Assembly (NCBI GenBank): GCA_023653785.1
Contig: JAMKCH010005417.1
Coordinates: 124,001-188,000 of the forward strand
Direction: 5' to 3'
Length of the DNA stretch: 64,000 nt
DNA from: Ophioderma brevispina
Taxonomy: Eukaryota; Echinodermata; Ophiuroidea; Amphilepidida; Ophiodermatidae
Part shown: piece after piece, positions 45,480 through 56,869 of the stretch
How positions within the stretch are numbered: position 1 is the first letter of the stretch
How the letters are laid out: each line of letters starts with the position of its first letter
Notes under the pieces: model-generated
What the model saw: only the letters and a program-made list of their open reading frames with translations
What the model was told of the DNA's origin: nothing
Databases searched by the model: none
Translations under genes and position numbers: made by a program

Positions 45480-48400
45480 TAAAATCTGTAGGAATATCAA
45501 AAAAAGTTGACATTTATACGTTATTTTGATCTGACAAACCAATTTTAACCATGTTCTTACACGGAACACCTGACTGAAAAAGTGCTCTGACTGCCAGGTC
45601 CACGGTGCATGCGAGTCTTCACATTCCAGCCTTCAAAATTTTTGGTAATACTACCCTAATTTCCGTGATCAACGGGGTAGGAGATATGATGAGTTTCAAG
45701 CAGAATGTTGCTTTAAGGTTGAGATTTTCCAATCATTTAGGAGAAAATGATGTTTTCATCTCGCCCATTTTAATACAGGAACAATGGGACTCGTATTTTA
45801 CTGGTGTGAACCTATAGGGGGGCAAAAATCTGAAATCGTTGTGCAAATTTTAGAAATTTCCTGATTTTGGAGGTTTTATGTGGTGGGGTAGTTGGGGGGA
45901 AGAAGAAAATCCTCATCTCAGGTCAATTGTTGATTTGGGAAACAAATACCCACCACTTTTGGCATAAAATAGGTGAGACGATCGAATGAGCCTATTATTA
46001 TACTCATGTTGTTTTTTGTGCATACCTCTTAAAGCCAAATGTATTTAGCCATCCTGATATAACTCTCAAGGTTAATTACATGGTATCACGCCGCTTGCCG
46101 CTGCACGGCAAACCGCTTGGTGTAGCCGCTTGCAGTATTACTATTATAGTCCAGCAGCACTATATCGCTTGGAAATACATCATGATCGGTACCTACCCGC
46201 TCCAAAGTTGAATTCAAGTCAACACTACAAATCTAACATATTGTGTAGTGCACTTTTAATTTCATCAGTAGAGCATGCAAAGCGGTAATCGGCATGACAC
46301 TATGGGCAATAGCTGCTGTGGAGAAATCTAACCTCATTGTTGTTCTTATCAGGTTATCATTTAACGGCAATCATTAACTTGAATATTCTCCCCCCAATTT
46401 TCCGTTTTAATATCCCCCTTGCCTTGAAAAAGCAGTAGGGGGATTTTGTCGATAGCACGCTGTGCGTATGTATGTGTGGGGGTCTGGTTAGGTTTCATAT
46501 GATGTATGTGTGTTCCAGTTTGGTTAGGTTTTCATTTTTTTTCAAGGTCTTCTTCGAAAAGTTGAGGTCCGATTAAACCATATCATGCCTTGAGGTGTCC
46601 GATACGCAATATCGATTCCTACGCATGAAATGATAAAATGGCATCAATCAGTTACGTCCACAGTAACATCCTCGCGCCTTTCTGTGACTAACTCGGTTAC
46701 AGCCATTATGAACCGGTTAGAGAAATTAAGCAAAGTTTTGCAATTACAGCTCAGTACACATAGCCAATGACTGAGCCCAAAACTAATCACATGACAATTA
46801 TACCTGAGTTAACTCCATTCACCATGCATGCACAGCGGGCATGGCCAATCCACCTCTACTTGCATAAACTGGGTTTAAATTAATTTGTGTTCAAGACAAT
46901 TTTTCAATTGAGTGGACTACATTGCTACCAACTATTGCTGTGTATACATACTGTTATTCAGACAGTTTTAGCAAAGAACTTTGGTTTTAACTATATAGCA
47001 ATTGAAAGGAGAATATCAATTATTGTACTCACCCTCTCTTGAATATGATGCTAAAAAATTAAATGCAAACAGCCAACTAGTGAGGGCGCCTAGTATACTA
47101 CCAACCGACGTTCCACTCCAACGGTATTGGACAGTCCAACAAGCATGGCAACACTTTTCATGCTAGAAAATTTATAATTGAACTCAATCTACTACAAATC
47201 ATGTTGGGAGAGTGTGGGCTCCTTGTGAGATATCTCCTTTGAGGGGTCGAGTGCCAAATTGTGTAAACCATATTTCATACGGAATAAATCGCACTCCTCA
47301 TCATAGTTCGCATTTCCACACTTCCTATAGAAGAAAACGTTTTACACATTTGGCACTCGCCAGTTTTGTTTTTGCTGAATGTCCCGGGGCTGATGCCACT
47401 TGCTGGATTTATAATTGTATTAAAACAAACAAGCCAAACTAGAGAGGGCACTAGTATGATATGAAAATTCAAAGCACTGGTACAGACAGTGTTCAAAGCC
47501 TGGCAACACTTTCCCTGCCAGAAAATTATGATTTTAAAGGTGCAAACAGAGATTTCCAGGCTTCCCTTTATTGTGTCATATGTATTGGCTTTTCTTCTAA
47601 CTTCTGGTCTCATTCTGGGGTCCCGTTTTGCGACCAACCCGGTGATTTTTTTACTTTCAACCCAATCCTGTTTGTCACGTAATCAATCTGTTATTCGTTT
47701 TACATTCTTAAGTCTAGCTAACCCAGGCAGGAGATGAACTTCAGCAAAAAACTGAAAGCGGAAAAAAAACTGAAAAAACGCGTGCATCCAGCAGAAATAA
47801 CCCCAATCGGGCTGAAAATAAATCAAAACGCGTAAATTCGGGCCAAAAAAAAAACTGAAATTCAGTTTTAAACTGAAGTTTCTCATGCCTTCTAACCAAA
47901 AGAAGGTATCCACTTTCACTTGATTGTTTAATTTGTTCATGGGGGGGGCAGATAAAAAGTTCGGTCACGTTTGCGACCATCAGAAGGTCACCACGTGACC
48001 AAACATTGGGGGGCACCCATTACAAATAACCAATCTAAACCAAAGTGTAAACATTATTTTGGTTAGATTTGGAGGACTGAAGGTTTATTAAATGTAAAAA
48101 AGAAATAACACAGATAGGGTTACGTTGACAAAACAGCATTGGGCCGAAGTAAAATCACCGGTTTTTTTTACACAACCGTTGAACCAGGAAAAAATGGCCC
48201 TTCTTGCTCTGTGGTTTTCTGTGACCTACCATGACATTTGATGTAGGTCCTTGCTCCGGAATGGATACTGTAATGCCCCCGAGGGACAGGGTTTACAATC
48301 ACTTGGCAGCGGACTCAGGCTCATATGACCCTTATCATCACACTGCCTGCAATCCATGGCATCTGAGGGGCTGAAGGTACCAGGCTCACAGGCGACTTAA

Positions 48401-48680
48401 AGACACTGAGCTAAAAGCATGTATGCAACTTAATTACAGCTTTACATACACAAGAAGAGATCATTTGGGTGAAAATACTACTTTTGTCAAAAAGGTTTTT
48501 GGCCAACAACATTCTGTGGTTAAACGTATATTTCTGACTTCACAATTTTCCCTCAAAACTGGGGCTGCCTTGCTTACATGATTAAAAAATAACAAACTTT
48601 GTGACTAATGAGCACTGCAAAACAACCACATCAGTTTTGCCCGATCACTAGCAATGAAAGGACCAATTACAAATAAGATT
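45480..48680. other. Intron; hairpins and a local duplication, no exon found
   Basis: At 47245-47352, GAGTGCCAAATTGTGTAAAC and GTTTTACACATTTGGCACTC form a hairpin with arms of about 20 bp. It sits between two diverged direct copies (about 47065-47180 and 47410-47535) sharing AACTAG-GAGGGC-CTAGTAT and GGCAACACTTT-C-TGC-AGAAAATT. The whole 47065-47535 block is probably one compound element. No paired splice sites around an open frame were seen on the minus strand. Confidence 0.45.
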
Positions 48681-48689
48681 TATAAATGT

Positions 48690-49065
48690 AGAGAGCAATG
48701 ACAAAGCGATTGTGGATGAGGTTGGTGGATATGATGAAGACTTAGGACTTGATGCAGATATATTGGGTTTGGAAGAGGCGATGGACAGGTTGGCAAGGCG
48801 TAATAGTGTACGTGAGACGAGCCTGCCTTAATAGGGCTTTTAGTTCGAGGTGTAGGTTTGAGGAAGGAGGAACGTCCAAAGAAAGACATGGAAAGAAGCA
48901 AGTGGAGGAGGAAGCAGGAGGTTGGGTTGAGATGGAGGATCATTGAATCGGTGAAGTGTAAGGAAGGAGTAAGGGAGGTTGCTTCCAGTGTGAGGTGAAT
49001 CCTGCCACCCCTCGTTGACGGGCAAAACCGGATTTTAAACTTTTGGATTGACTACTACTACATAA
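48690..49065 (+). pseudogene. LINE 3' fragment in an intron (same family as 42035-43510)
   Basis: Degenerate copy of the LINE C-terminus, with GACTTAGGACTTGATGCAGA, CAAAGAAAGACATGGAAAG and AAGTGGAGGAGG. The family 3' UTR follows (GCCACCCCTCGTTGACGGG, AAAACCGGATTTT, CTACTACTAC ending near 49060). Plus strand, antisense to the host gene, and only about 60 bp from the exon at 49126. Confidence 0.8.
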
Positions 49066-49125
49066 ATATGGTAATTATTGAGAATACGAAAAACACATAA
49101 AACTAATTGGTTTGATTTGCTCACC

Positions 49126-49176
49126 ACACACGTCCTCCGTGTAAGCCCATATTCCCCCAGCACAGGCAAGCGCCAC
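49126..49176 (-). CDS. Juxtamembrane extracellular exon (candidate)
   Basis: A short exon, about 51-52 bases, between acceptor CGCAATCAG and donor GTGAGC. In phase 0 it reads VALACAGGIWAY and then a few residues ending in a Cys-containing segment. The upstream exon (50899-51029) ends in phase 0, which fits. To join the transmembrane exon in frame its 3' edge must be phase 1, giving Ala at the junction. My count of the last codons is uncertain by one base, so this junction needs checking. Small size and only three conserved-looking features (two Cys, Trp, the splice sites) limit confidence. Confidence 0.5.
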
Positions 49177-50898
49177 CTGATTGCGTAAAGATCAAACACA
49201 TCTCGCCTTTACCACATGGAATTCCTAGGCTAGGATAGTCTGGCTAGTGACCACCTCACTCTACTCTCTATGTACTTTCTAGTTTCCCAATAATCTCAAC
49301 GAACATTATTATAGTTGGAGTAATAATTTCTGGCTAAGTTACAAGTACGCTGCTTGCCCGCCAAAACAACCCAGCTTACCACTGGGTTGCACGTAGACGA
49401 GCAAGTTTTCCCACACCAAGCAACACTCGTGTGCGCCATGGCCAAGTATTTTATACTCAAACATCAATTGAAGGCTTCATCCAAAGTTGAACACTTGAGA
49501 TCTGCTGTTGACTGAAGACCTCAAAGTTAATTTTTCCCAAAAAGTTCACAATTATGCATTTTCAAGACATTTTGTCACTACTTCCCACATTGAGACCCCA
49601 AAAATCAATGTTGTGTTTCAAACACCTCATCACCAAAGCCCTTAGGGGTGAGAGTTTTTTTCTAATCCATTTTAGGGCCTCTAGTGGGGTACACATGGGC
49701 AGTCCTCCTAAAGTGAAGTCACTGGTTAAGGTGTTTTTCAAGCTGCCGTAAGACTTCAGGAGCTTAAAATATTTCGACTTTTCTTTTCTTTTCTGGGCAA
49801 TTATTTCAAGTATTTGTTTGAAATTCAGAAAATCAGGAATATCCCTCTTTTTTGCACTTTTGGAAAGTTCAAAATAGGGGATGATGCATAAAACATGGAA
49901 GTTGGCAGGTATGCATTTGGAATGTGCATGAAAAACTCATTCAAATGAGTCCAACAAGCATAGTCTTAGTCAGTGTTTGAGAATGTGTTCATTTGGGAAG
50001 TCAACTTAAAGCTACTGACCTTATGTGTTGTAACCTATAAAGACCTTATTTTGCCATGTAATGCAATTAAGTGCACTACTGGACATTTGTCAGCAAGTCC
50101 ATCACACAACTATTGTTGGCCATGTCTTTTTCAGTCGGCTCTTGCAATGGTTCTTCAAGGCAACAAAAAATTTCAAGAGCCACTGACTCAAGGAAGATAA
50201 ATGAAGGTCATCCTATTACATTGGCCACCAACAGATGTATCAAGGAAGCTATTGCCACTGCATGACAATTTGTATTGGCCCTTTCCCTCTGTTGAATACA
50301 AATAGTGCGAGAACCAGGCAAGCAAGTTAGTCTCGACTAGCTGAGGGTTGGTGATGGCATTCAACACTGGTTTTGCACCCCAATTGTAGGAATGGGCCAA
50401 TTGCAAAAAGATCTATACAGAATCTACCAGGGTTGAAAGGGTTATGTGAAGCCATGTTGAACTCCTAGATGAGTTCTTTGACTTGCTTGACTTATTCTGA
50501 GCTGTGAGTCTTAATTGAGCAAATGAATCAAGAACTAATGTTTTGTAACATTAATTGTAACCACGTTTGGTATACATTTTGAATATAACAAGCAACATTA
50601 AAAAGAATTTGGTATAGAAATTTTTTCTCAAGCTCCAGTTGTTCTAAACTGATTACAGAAGACTTATCTGGCTAAAATACCTTGTTCCTCAAGTCAGAGA
50701 AATGATACTATAAATACACAACCAGATTCTTCATAAGAGAACCTCTGAGGTACTGCTCGAGTAACCACATCTCAAGGATCCCTGTGTTATATACAGAGTA
50801 ACCTTATGAGTGGGTTCCATTAGAAATACGAATTTCTAGCTTTGGTACACCCATGTAGAAATAAAGACTATAAGGTGATTGCTTGGGCATGTACCTAC

Positions 50899-51029
50899 CA
50901 TTCCTGCATGGTCATAGAGCGTTCCACCATACTGTCATACTGCCGGTTCTAAGGGCTTATTGTTCACATGGATCTTGGCTGTAAACACAAGCTCATGCTC
51001 CATGTAATCCCCTGGTTTTTTGCTCTTCC
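50899..51029 (-). CDS. Extracellular exon with an in-frame TGA
   Basis: A 131-base exon after a strong acceptor (TTATTGTTTTTTTCAG) and before donor GTAGGT. Its first two bases complete the G from exon 52265-52439 to give Gly. It then reads KSKKPGDYMEHELVFTAKIH, VNNKPLEPAV, a TGA stop at 50935-50937, and QYGGTLYDHAGM in the same frame. The sequence after the stop still looks like protein and ends in phase 0, matching the next exon. The TGA sits in a local duplication (CAGTATGACAGTATGG), so a point change from TGG, an assembly error or real decay are all possible. A selenocysteine role is unlikely because nothing else supports it. Confidence 0.65.
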
Positions 51030-51119
51030 CTGAAAAAAACAATAAAGCAGTTCAATGATGATCTCAGGCAGGCCTTTGTAACGGGTTGAATGTTTTCTTA
51101 TATTGGAAAAAGCCCCGAA

Positions 51120-51488
51120 AAAGCCGGGGGTGGGTGTACTTGTATTCCAAGGTAAATATCATGCTCATGTATGACCAGCCCTTGGTTCATAGATTTGTTT
51201 ATCATATATCATAGTGGCGAAGCCAGCTTTTTTTCAGGGGGGGGGCAAGGGGGGGCATTATTTTCAGGGGGCCAGCATAATTAAGATTGTTAGTATAAGT
51301 TATTTGCCTATGTAAATCACTAATTTTTTTTAAAATTTTAAGCAGTGGCAGCACCACGGGGGGCACGGGGGGGGGGGGGCAGCGCTGCCCCGCCTCTGGC
51401 TACGCTACTGATCATCTTATATGTTACAATGGAAACGATCGTCCTTTGGAAATATCCTTCTGCCCCCCCCCGCTGGCTACGGCCACTG
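51120..51488. mobile_element. Nested MITE remnants in an intron, including hAT-type CAGTGGCG ends
   Basis: 51130-51170 is a relic of the CCCCGGGGGG MITE end. From 51212 (TAGTGGCGAAGCCAGC) to 51488 (GCTGGCTACGGCCACTG) runs a hAT-type inverted pair. A second pair nests inside (CAGTGGCAGCACC at 51344 and CTGGCTACGCTACTG ending near 51410). G runs of 10 or more occur in both. Confidence 0.7.
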
Positions 51489-52206
51489 ATCATATTATTG
51501 TTAGGGAAAATATATCCTTTGAAGATGAACGGAATGGTTGTAAAGTAAGAGTTGTGTGGATCATGATGCTGTAATGGGAGCGAGACATGGTGTCCGAGGG
51601 AAAATGAGAGCGGATTCTGAGGAGACAGAGAGAGCAATGATGACATCGATGTGTGTGGTGAAGTTGATGTCTAGGATGAGGACTGAGGACTTGAAATGTC
51701 AGATGTTGGGTTTGAAGCATCAGTGGACTGGTTGGCGAATGCTCATAGTGTACGTTGGTATGGGCACATGCTGAGGAAGGATGACGGACATGTTTTTAAG
51801 AACAGTGTGCAAATTCCCCTTTTTAGGTCGTATCAAAATGTACCCCATTTTGAAGTACTGCTACCCAATTTTGTTGGCTTGTAATAGCATTGTTTTAACG
51901 ATTCTAAATATACAAAAACATGAAATTTATGATACATTATCAAAAACTGGCTAACAAATTTCCTGAAGGAACTTGCACAACGTTTAAGAAGGGCTTTTAG
52001 TTTTGAAGCGGAAGGTTAATGATGGAAGGGGACGTCCCAAAGAAGACTTGGAAGATGCAAATGGAGGAGGAGAGTAGGAGGGTTGGGTGGAGGATGAGAG
52101 CATTGAATCGGGGTGAAGGAGGTAGAGGGTGGTTGCTGTGAGTGGGGTGAATCCGGCCACCCTCTCACGGGACAAAACCGGAGTTATCCTTTGGATTTAC
52201 TTACTT
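51489..52206 (+). pseudogene. LINE 3' fragment in an intron (third copy)
   Basis: Contains AAAATATATCCTTTGAAGAT, GAGAGCAATGATGACATCG, GACTGAGGACTTGAAATGTC, GTACGTTGGTATGGGCACAT, AAGAAGACTTGGAAGATGC and the 3' UTR (GGCCACCCTCTCACGGGAC, AAAACCGGAGTT). It ends in a TTACTTACTTAC tail rather than CTACTACTAC. About 170 bp (51797-51965) interrupts the reading and has no counterpart in the other copies. Plus strand, antisense to the host gene. Confidence 0.8.
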
Positions 52207-52264
52207 ACTAAATGCCCATCATTAAGCGTATACATTATTAATATGCATGATTACTACTTCCTAC

Positions 52265-52439
52265 CTGAACATCCACAAATTGGTAATCCAAAGTCCTGGA
52301 GATCACAGAACTTATCCTTACAGATCTCAATCCTGATGGCAGTTTTGAAGATCCTCCTGCCAATGGGTGTTTTCATAGTTGTCCCTACAGTTGCCCTGGC
52401 GTGGTAGTTCACAGCACCCGAGTGATTATCATGGGCAGT
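52265..52439 (-). CDS. Extracellular exon with three or more Cys
   Basis: 175 bases between acceptor CCAGTGTATAG and donor GTAGGAAGT. The open frame starts in phase 0 and reads TAHDNHSGAVNYHARATVGT, TMKTPIGRRIFKTAIRIEIC, then KDKFCDLQDFGLPICGCS, leaving one G for the next exon. There are four Cys and alternating hydrophobic residues, as in a beta-rich secreted domain. An in-frame TAG just upstream overlaps the acceptor, which fixes the exon edge. The downstream G plus GG of exon 50899-51029 makes Gly. I do not recognise the domain. Confidence 0.75.
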
Positions 52440-54931
52440 CTATACACTGGATATAGGGCAAAATTATTTTAAAATGGTAATTATTGCAAATAAATATCTT
52501 GTAACTTCTTATCATGGTGTCTCATCCGTTTCCAAAAGCACCCAAAAATCAAGAAAAAGAGTGATTATATTGTAAACAAGAGCTTCCCACACAGCATTTA
52601 GGATCAATATTCAGCGTCAAAAACAAAAAAAACATAGACCTAAAAAAAACAGAGTCTTCACTTGGCCTTCAAACCCAGGCCTCAAAATCCCCAATGTAAT
52701 TGAGTTTATATATAACCTGGTTGGGGGAAATTTTTATTGTTCCTTAAGTTCTGCTATACAAGGTTGCATGCCTGAAGAAGTTCCAGTGAGATCCACAACT
52801 ATGTTCCACCCACCAAAAAGCAGATCTAAGCCTGCAGATATTGTAATTAAAAATGCAACCTGACCAAGATAAAAGACTTGTGCCGCCGTACAAATAAGGA
52901 ATATGTTAGGCCGCATGCAGTCAGGCAGTTAGATTTTCTCCCAAATTCGACCCCATTCAAAAGGGGTGGGGAAGGGGAAATTCAGCAAACGTGACGTTTT
53001 ACCAAAAATTTAAACTTTTCAACAAACGGCATAAACCAATTTTTGGCTGGCTCCGCTCGCATAATCTATTTTCTTGCCTTTTAAAGCAATAATTGGGTCA
53101 CATTTTTTGAGGGGCCCCCAATTGTTTCAAACTTTATTGTTGGCACAGTTTCTTTGGTTATTTGTCCTAGGAAACTATACCTGCGAACGAGAATGCTACA
53201 AATGCGTATTTATCATAAAATAGGCGATTTTGTAAAAAAGAATTTGGATCCCAGATTGGACTTAACGGTCAGAGCTGGAAATGCTACTTTATGTCCGTCC
53301 CATGATGAAATAGTGCCACCTCTTGAAAATAACCTCTAACTTTGATTTGCCTGAACCAATAAAACAACTAACGGATGATGTAGACACATACCATGGTCCT
53401 AATTCCCGGCTCTTTCACATGGTGGAAAGCCTTTCCAGCAGCCGTTGAATATTATCGGAATCGCGATAATATTATTCTAATTACAAATTTCTTCGTTTGT
53501 GAGACACAGACATTTTTCGAGATTAACCATCACAGGTATAGGTTTACTAGTCCAGTTACCAATGCAACGTGTAAAAATCTCAATTTTTTGAAAAATTGGG
53601 GGGGCTCTTCAAAAAATGTGCTAATATTGCTTTAAGGGTAGTGTCAAAACCCCAAATACTGCCTTTTTGGTTTTTACAAGAATTTCTGATTTTTGCACCA
53701 TTTTAAACATCAACCTGTGTTCTATTGTTACCAACAAAGGTTATCCAATGCAGACAATCCTGAGTCGTATTTTTTTGCCGATTTAAAACAGCTATTTGAC
53801 CATTTAAAGTCACAAAAACCACATGGTCTTAACGGCGGGAATTTAAGCGCATTTCACGCCGTCAGGCGCAAGGCACAGCATCGCGTCGCGCGGTGAGTTT
53901 ATGCTGCGTAATGAAGCGTGCACCACGTGTTTTAATGTACTTTGCGCGAACGCATCCTTGTAAAAGCAAAATAAGATTTGAAATGTAAACAAAATGCTAA
54001 TTTAAATTTCAATTTCTTCTGATTTCTGGAGTTGAAGACAAAGGAGGTTTGATTCAATAGTGCATAAAGATGTATTTTCATCACTTGCACAACATACTCA
54101 ATTTTGAAGTTAAAAGGTAAAGTTATTTGAGAAAGAGACAGCTTGAAATGGCGTGAAAAGTCACTTTTTTACTAAAACACAGATTTTCAAAATGTTCAAT
54201 TTTCGCAAAATTTGGCAAATTTTCAGACAAGATAACTCCAAAAGTACCGAAGTAAAAGGTGTGGTTTAACTTTCCTACGATAGCAATCGGTCTTCTCTAG
54301 GGACGATTTTCTCAATTTTTCATTTTTCGATTTCTTACTAAAGATATTCTCCAATATATACTCAAATTTTGGAAAAGAAAGGTAAAAATCACTCTTTTTT
54401 GACATTTTTCCTTATATTTCGAAAAGTAAGCTCTATTTTCAAAAAATGAAAAAACTGTCCCTAGACAAATTTGTCTTGTTCCTAAAAAATAACATAAGAA
54501 ATCATGGACATTCAAATTGCTTTTGTTATGCTGTCTGGAAATTTTGGGGCAAATCATGTTTTTTTAGTATTTTTCTCAACATACGGAAAGTTTTACATTA
54601 ATCTGATGCCATCATTGGGTTCATCATCCAATTTTCTTTCTAAAATGTATACTTTTACCGACTTAATCAAATATTTTGGCAAAGTTACACCCCAAATAGA
54701 TCCGGAAGCTCAAGGTTTGACACTGCCCTTAAGCCATTTTCGGGTTTTTTTTTTGTGCTTTTTGGAATATGGGGGGTGTCTGCCCCTCCTCCGTCGCCCC
54801 CCCCCCCCCCACTGGATATGGGCCAAATTCAGTCCACTCACCTGTCAACACATAGGAGAATGCTCCCTTTCCACCATCCTCGTGTCGATAACACCATAAA
54901 ACACTTCACTACAACATCGTCACCATCTCAC
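52440..54931. other. Intron; one recognised repeat, no exon found
   Basis: Apart from the repeat at 53380-53640, this holds AT-rich sequence, including 54100-54700, which is full of short AATTTTTC/GAAAAATT motifs. Chance frames occur on both strands without paired splice sites. Confidence 0.4.
53380..53640 (+). repeat. Interspersed repeat shared with 23800-24115 (opposite strand)
   Basis: Shares about 170 bp with the earlier segment in reverse orientation (TCTAATTACAAATTTCTTC, ATCACAGGTATAGGTTTACT, AATGCAACGTG, AAAAATCTCAATTTT, GGGGGGCTCTTCAAAAA, ATTGCTTTAAGGG). No terminal repeats seen; class unknown. Confidence 0.65.
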
Positions 54932-55126
54932 CGGGAATCTGAGGTAACCACGGGCACTATCTGCAGATCGCCATTCCCTGATGTTTAACTCCTCTGACCA
55001 TGGTTCACCATCACTAGATGCCCACTGGTAATGGTGTCCCCATGCTTGTAGTGTCGCATGGAGGCAGGGAGACATGGAAGAAGGGGGAAGTGGTGGTGTG
55101 CCTCTTGGAGGCATATACAACATACT
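54932..55126 (-). CDS. Extracellular exon of the membrane-protein gene (Pro-rich, then Trp-containing)
   Basis: 195 bases, exactly 65 codons in phase 0-0. The acceptor is CAACCTAAG with a branch-point-like TCTAATCAC just upstream; the donor is CCG followed by GTGAGA. It reads SMLYMPPRGTPPLPPSSMSP, then CLHATLQAWGHHYQWASSDG and EPWSEELNIREWRSADSARG, ending YLRFP. The four Trp and charged residues look like ordinary protein rather than repeat DNA. Phase 0 at both edges fits the EGF-like exon at 61988-62117 upstream and exon 52265-52439 downstream, although an unseen exon could lie between. The acceptor is only moderate, and a start two bases later is possible. Confidence 0.6.
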
Positions 55127-55958
55127 CTTAGGTTGAGTGATTAGATCAATTGTGTGGGCCTTTTAAAGAATGGTCCTAATTTCAACCCATTCAATAATTT
55201 ACAGTCTCAGCCATATTAGAAGTTACCCATCCAAAAAGCTAAGGCCCTGTGTGAAGCATTAAAAGACCTATTATAGTAGCTGGATTTATTCTTGTGCAAT
55301 CTATCTACACACACACACCAGTGTATAATATTGTCTCGCTGTTTTGGTTCTTCTTTGACGTCAATTGCGCATATCATTGTGATGTTGCTGTTCCTCCTCC
55401 CAGTTAACCCATGTCATGCTGGTGTATGTTCTATTTTGTCTCGAAATAAATCCACCAACTATCTATAAAAGATTTTTGTATTGGACATCCGTGTTTACCA
55501 GTGAGAGAATTTTTTGGGTTGGGCCGTGCCACTATCACTATAGGCGCAAATACCAACATTTACATCAGAGAAAACAAGGCGGCACGCTGTGAAGACTATA
55601 ACAACTGTAACGTTTTTAGTAAAAATTGCTAGTTTTGGGTTATTATTTGTTTTTGGGTACTAGAATAGAAATAAAGGTGGGATGTCCATGTTATGCTGAA
55701 TAATGTGTCCTCGACAGTAGAAAACATTTTAATAATGGTCTCATCTTTGCCTCGCCCATATTCAAGTTTTTATTTGGCCTCGGACTCATTATTCTTGCAT
55801 AACATGAACAGTCGGTTGCCCTTTTTGCTTAAAAATAACTGTCAACTTGGGTGGAATATTAGTTGACCAAAGTGTTTGGGAACACTGGGCAAGAGCTCAA
55901 TAATACTTTTAATAACAATATAATTGTTCCAATCATGTTATAGTATTAAATTTCTAAC

Positions 55959-56274
55959 CTTCTATCGGGTGGCAATCTCTCCTGCTCCGTGGGCCATGCC
56001 TCCCCTGCTCTCTGCCGGCCATTTTTTCCCCTGCAACATGCGGCAAATCTTCAACGCGTTCCACTACTAATAAAAGCACCTCCATGAATAATTGTTCAAA
56101 TTCATGAACCGGCAGTATGTCAGCCTTCTGTTTTATAGGTATGTCCGCCTTGTTGTCAATACTTTTGTCACTACTGATAACATCCTTGATGATTTCTTTT
56201 TCTCCAGCTTTCTTTCCAGGTGCAGCTAATCTAATCTGCGTTGTCCTTCTTTCAGATGGCCATCTTGCTGCTGT
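55959..56274 (-). CDS. Unassigned open reading frame, possible exon
   Basis: About 105 codons without a stop. It reads through TAARWPSERRTTQIRLAAPG, KKAGEKEIIKDVISSDKS, KQKADILPVHEFEQLFMEVL and LPHVAGEKMAGREQG, ending at a donor-like GTTAGA (phase 1). Composition is protein-like, with mixed Lys/Glu/Ile and no simple repeat. There is no suitable start ATG and no good acceptor. Its phase does not fit the neighbouring exon at 54932-55126. It could be an exon of another gene or a fragment of a mobile-element ORF. Confidence 0.25.
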
Positions 56275-56442
56275 TTAATAGGACTCGTAGAACACGTTGG
56301 CATTTGATTCCACAAGATCTTCATAAGTGTAAACAAAAGATGAGCCTGTGAATGGTATTATAGGGAACACATTTAATAATATTTAAACAAGATCAATCCC
56401 AGTTTTTTTCAAGCCGCTATGGTTTATTTCTTAGACATATTA

Positions 56443-56625
56443 GGCTGGTATTCTGAAGCGAGTCTAACCTTAGATCATCCATGAGGAATTTTCCTCACTA
56501 GTATACAACCGCACATTTTTAGAATACATGTATTTTGGAAGGAAAAAAGGTCCACTCATGTAGGACTAACCTGGTTTAAAAAAAAAAAAAAACCCCCGGG
56601 TCTACAGTTAGACTCCCTTTCATGT
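56443..56625. mobile_element. Partial copy of the GGCTGGTATTCTGA MITE
   Basis: The left end GGCTGGTATTCTGA is followed by GAGTCTAACCTTAGA. The inner right arm TGTAGGACTAACCTGGTTTA and TTAGACTCCCTTTC is present, but the right terminus is lost. An A run followed by CCCCCGGG has expanded inside the right arm near 56579-56600. Confidence 0.8.
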
Positions 56626-56869
56626 TTTTAATTTCCATCTCTATAATTTTATTACTGGTATTTTATTTAGGCCAACAACGAAAAAACCTTGTCTCAACTC
56701 AATTTAGTCCCAAACCCTAAGGCTATGGCATTTTTTTTTTTTAGTCAAAAAAGGTATGTGCAAAAGCAGAATTTGTTTTATTGCATTTTAGTCTACATTT
56801 TTGTGTCGCCTGAACTAATGCAAGGGCGACCAACCATTCACTGAGGGGGGGGTGCCAAGGAAATTTATA

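Noticed and set aside
38830..55126. Assignment of the membrane protein to the FAM171 (astroprincin) family
   Set aside because: Only topology and a Ser-rich tail are shared; I could not align any ectodomain or tail motif from memory of that family.
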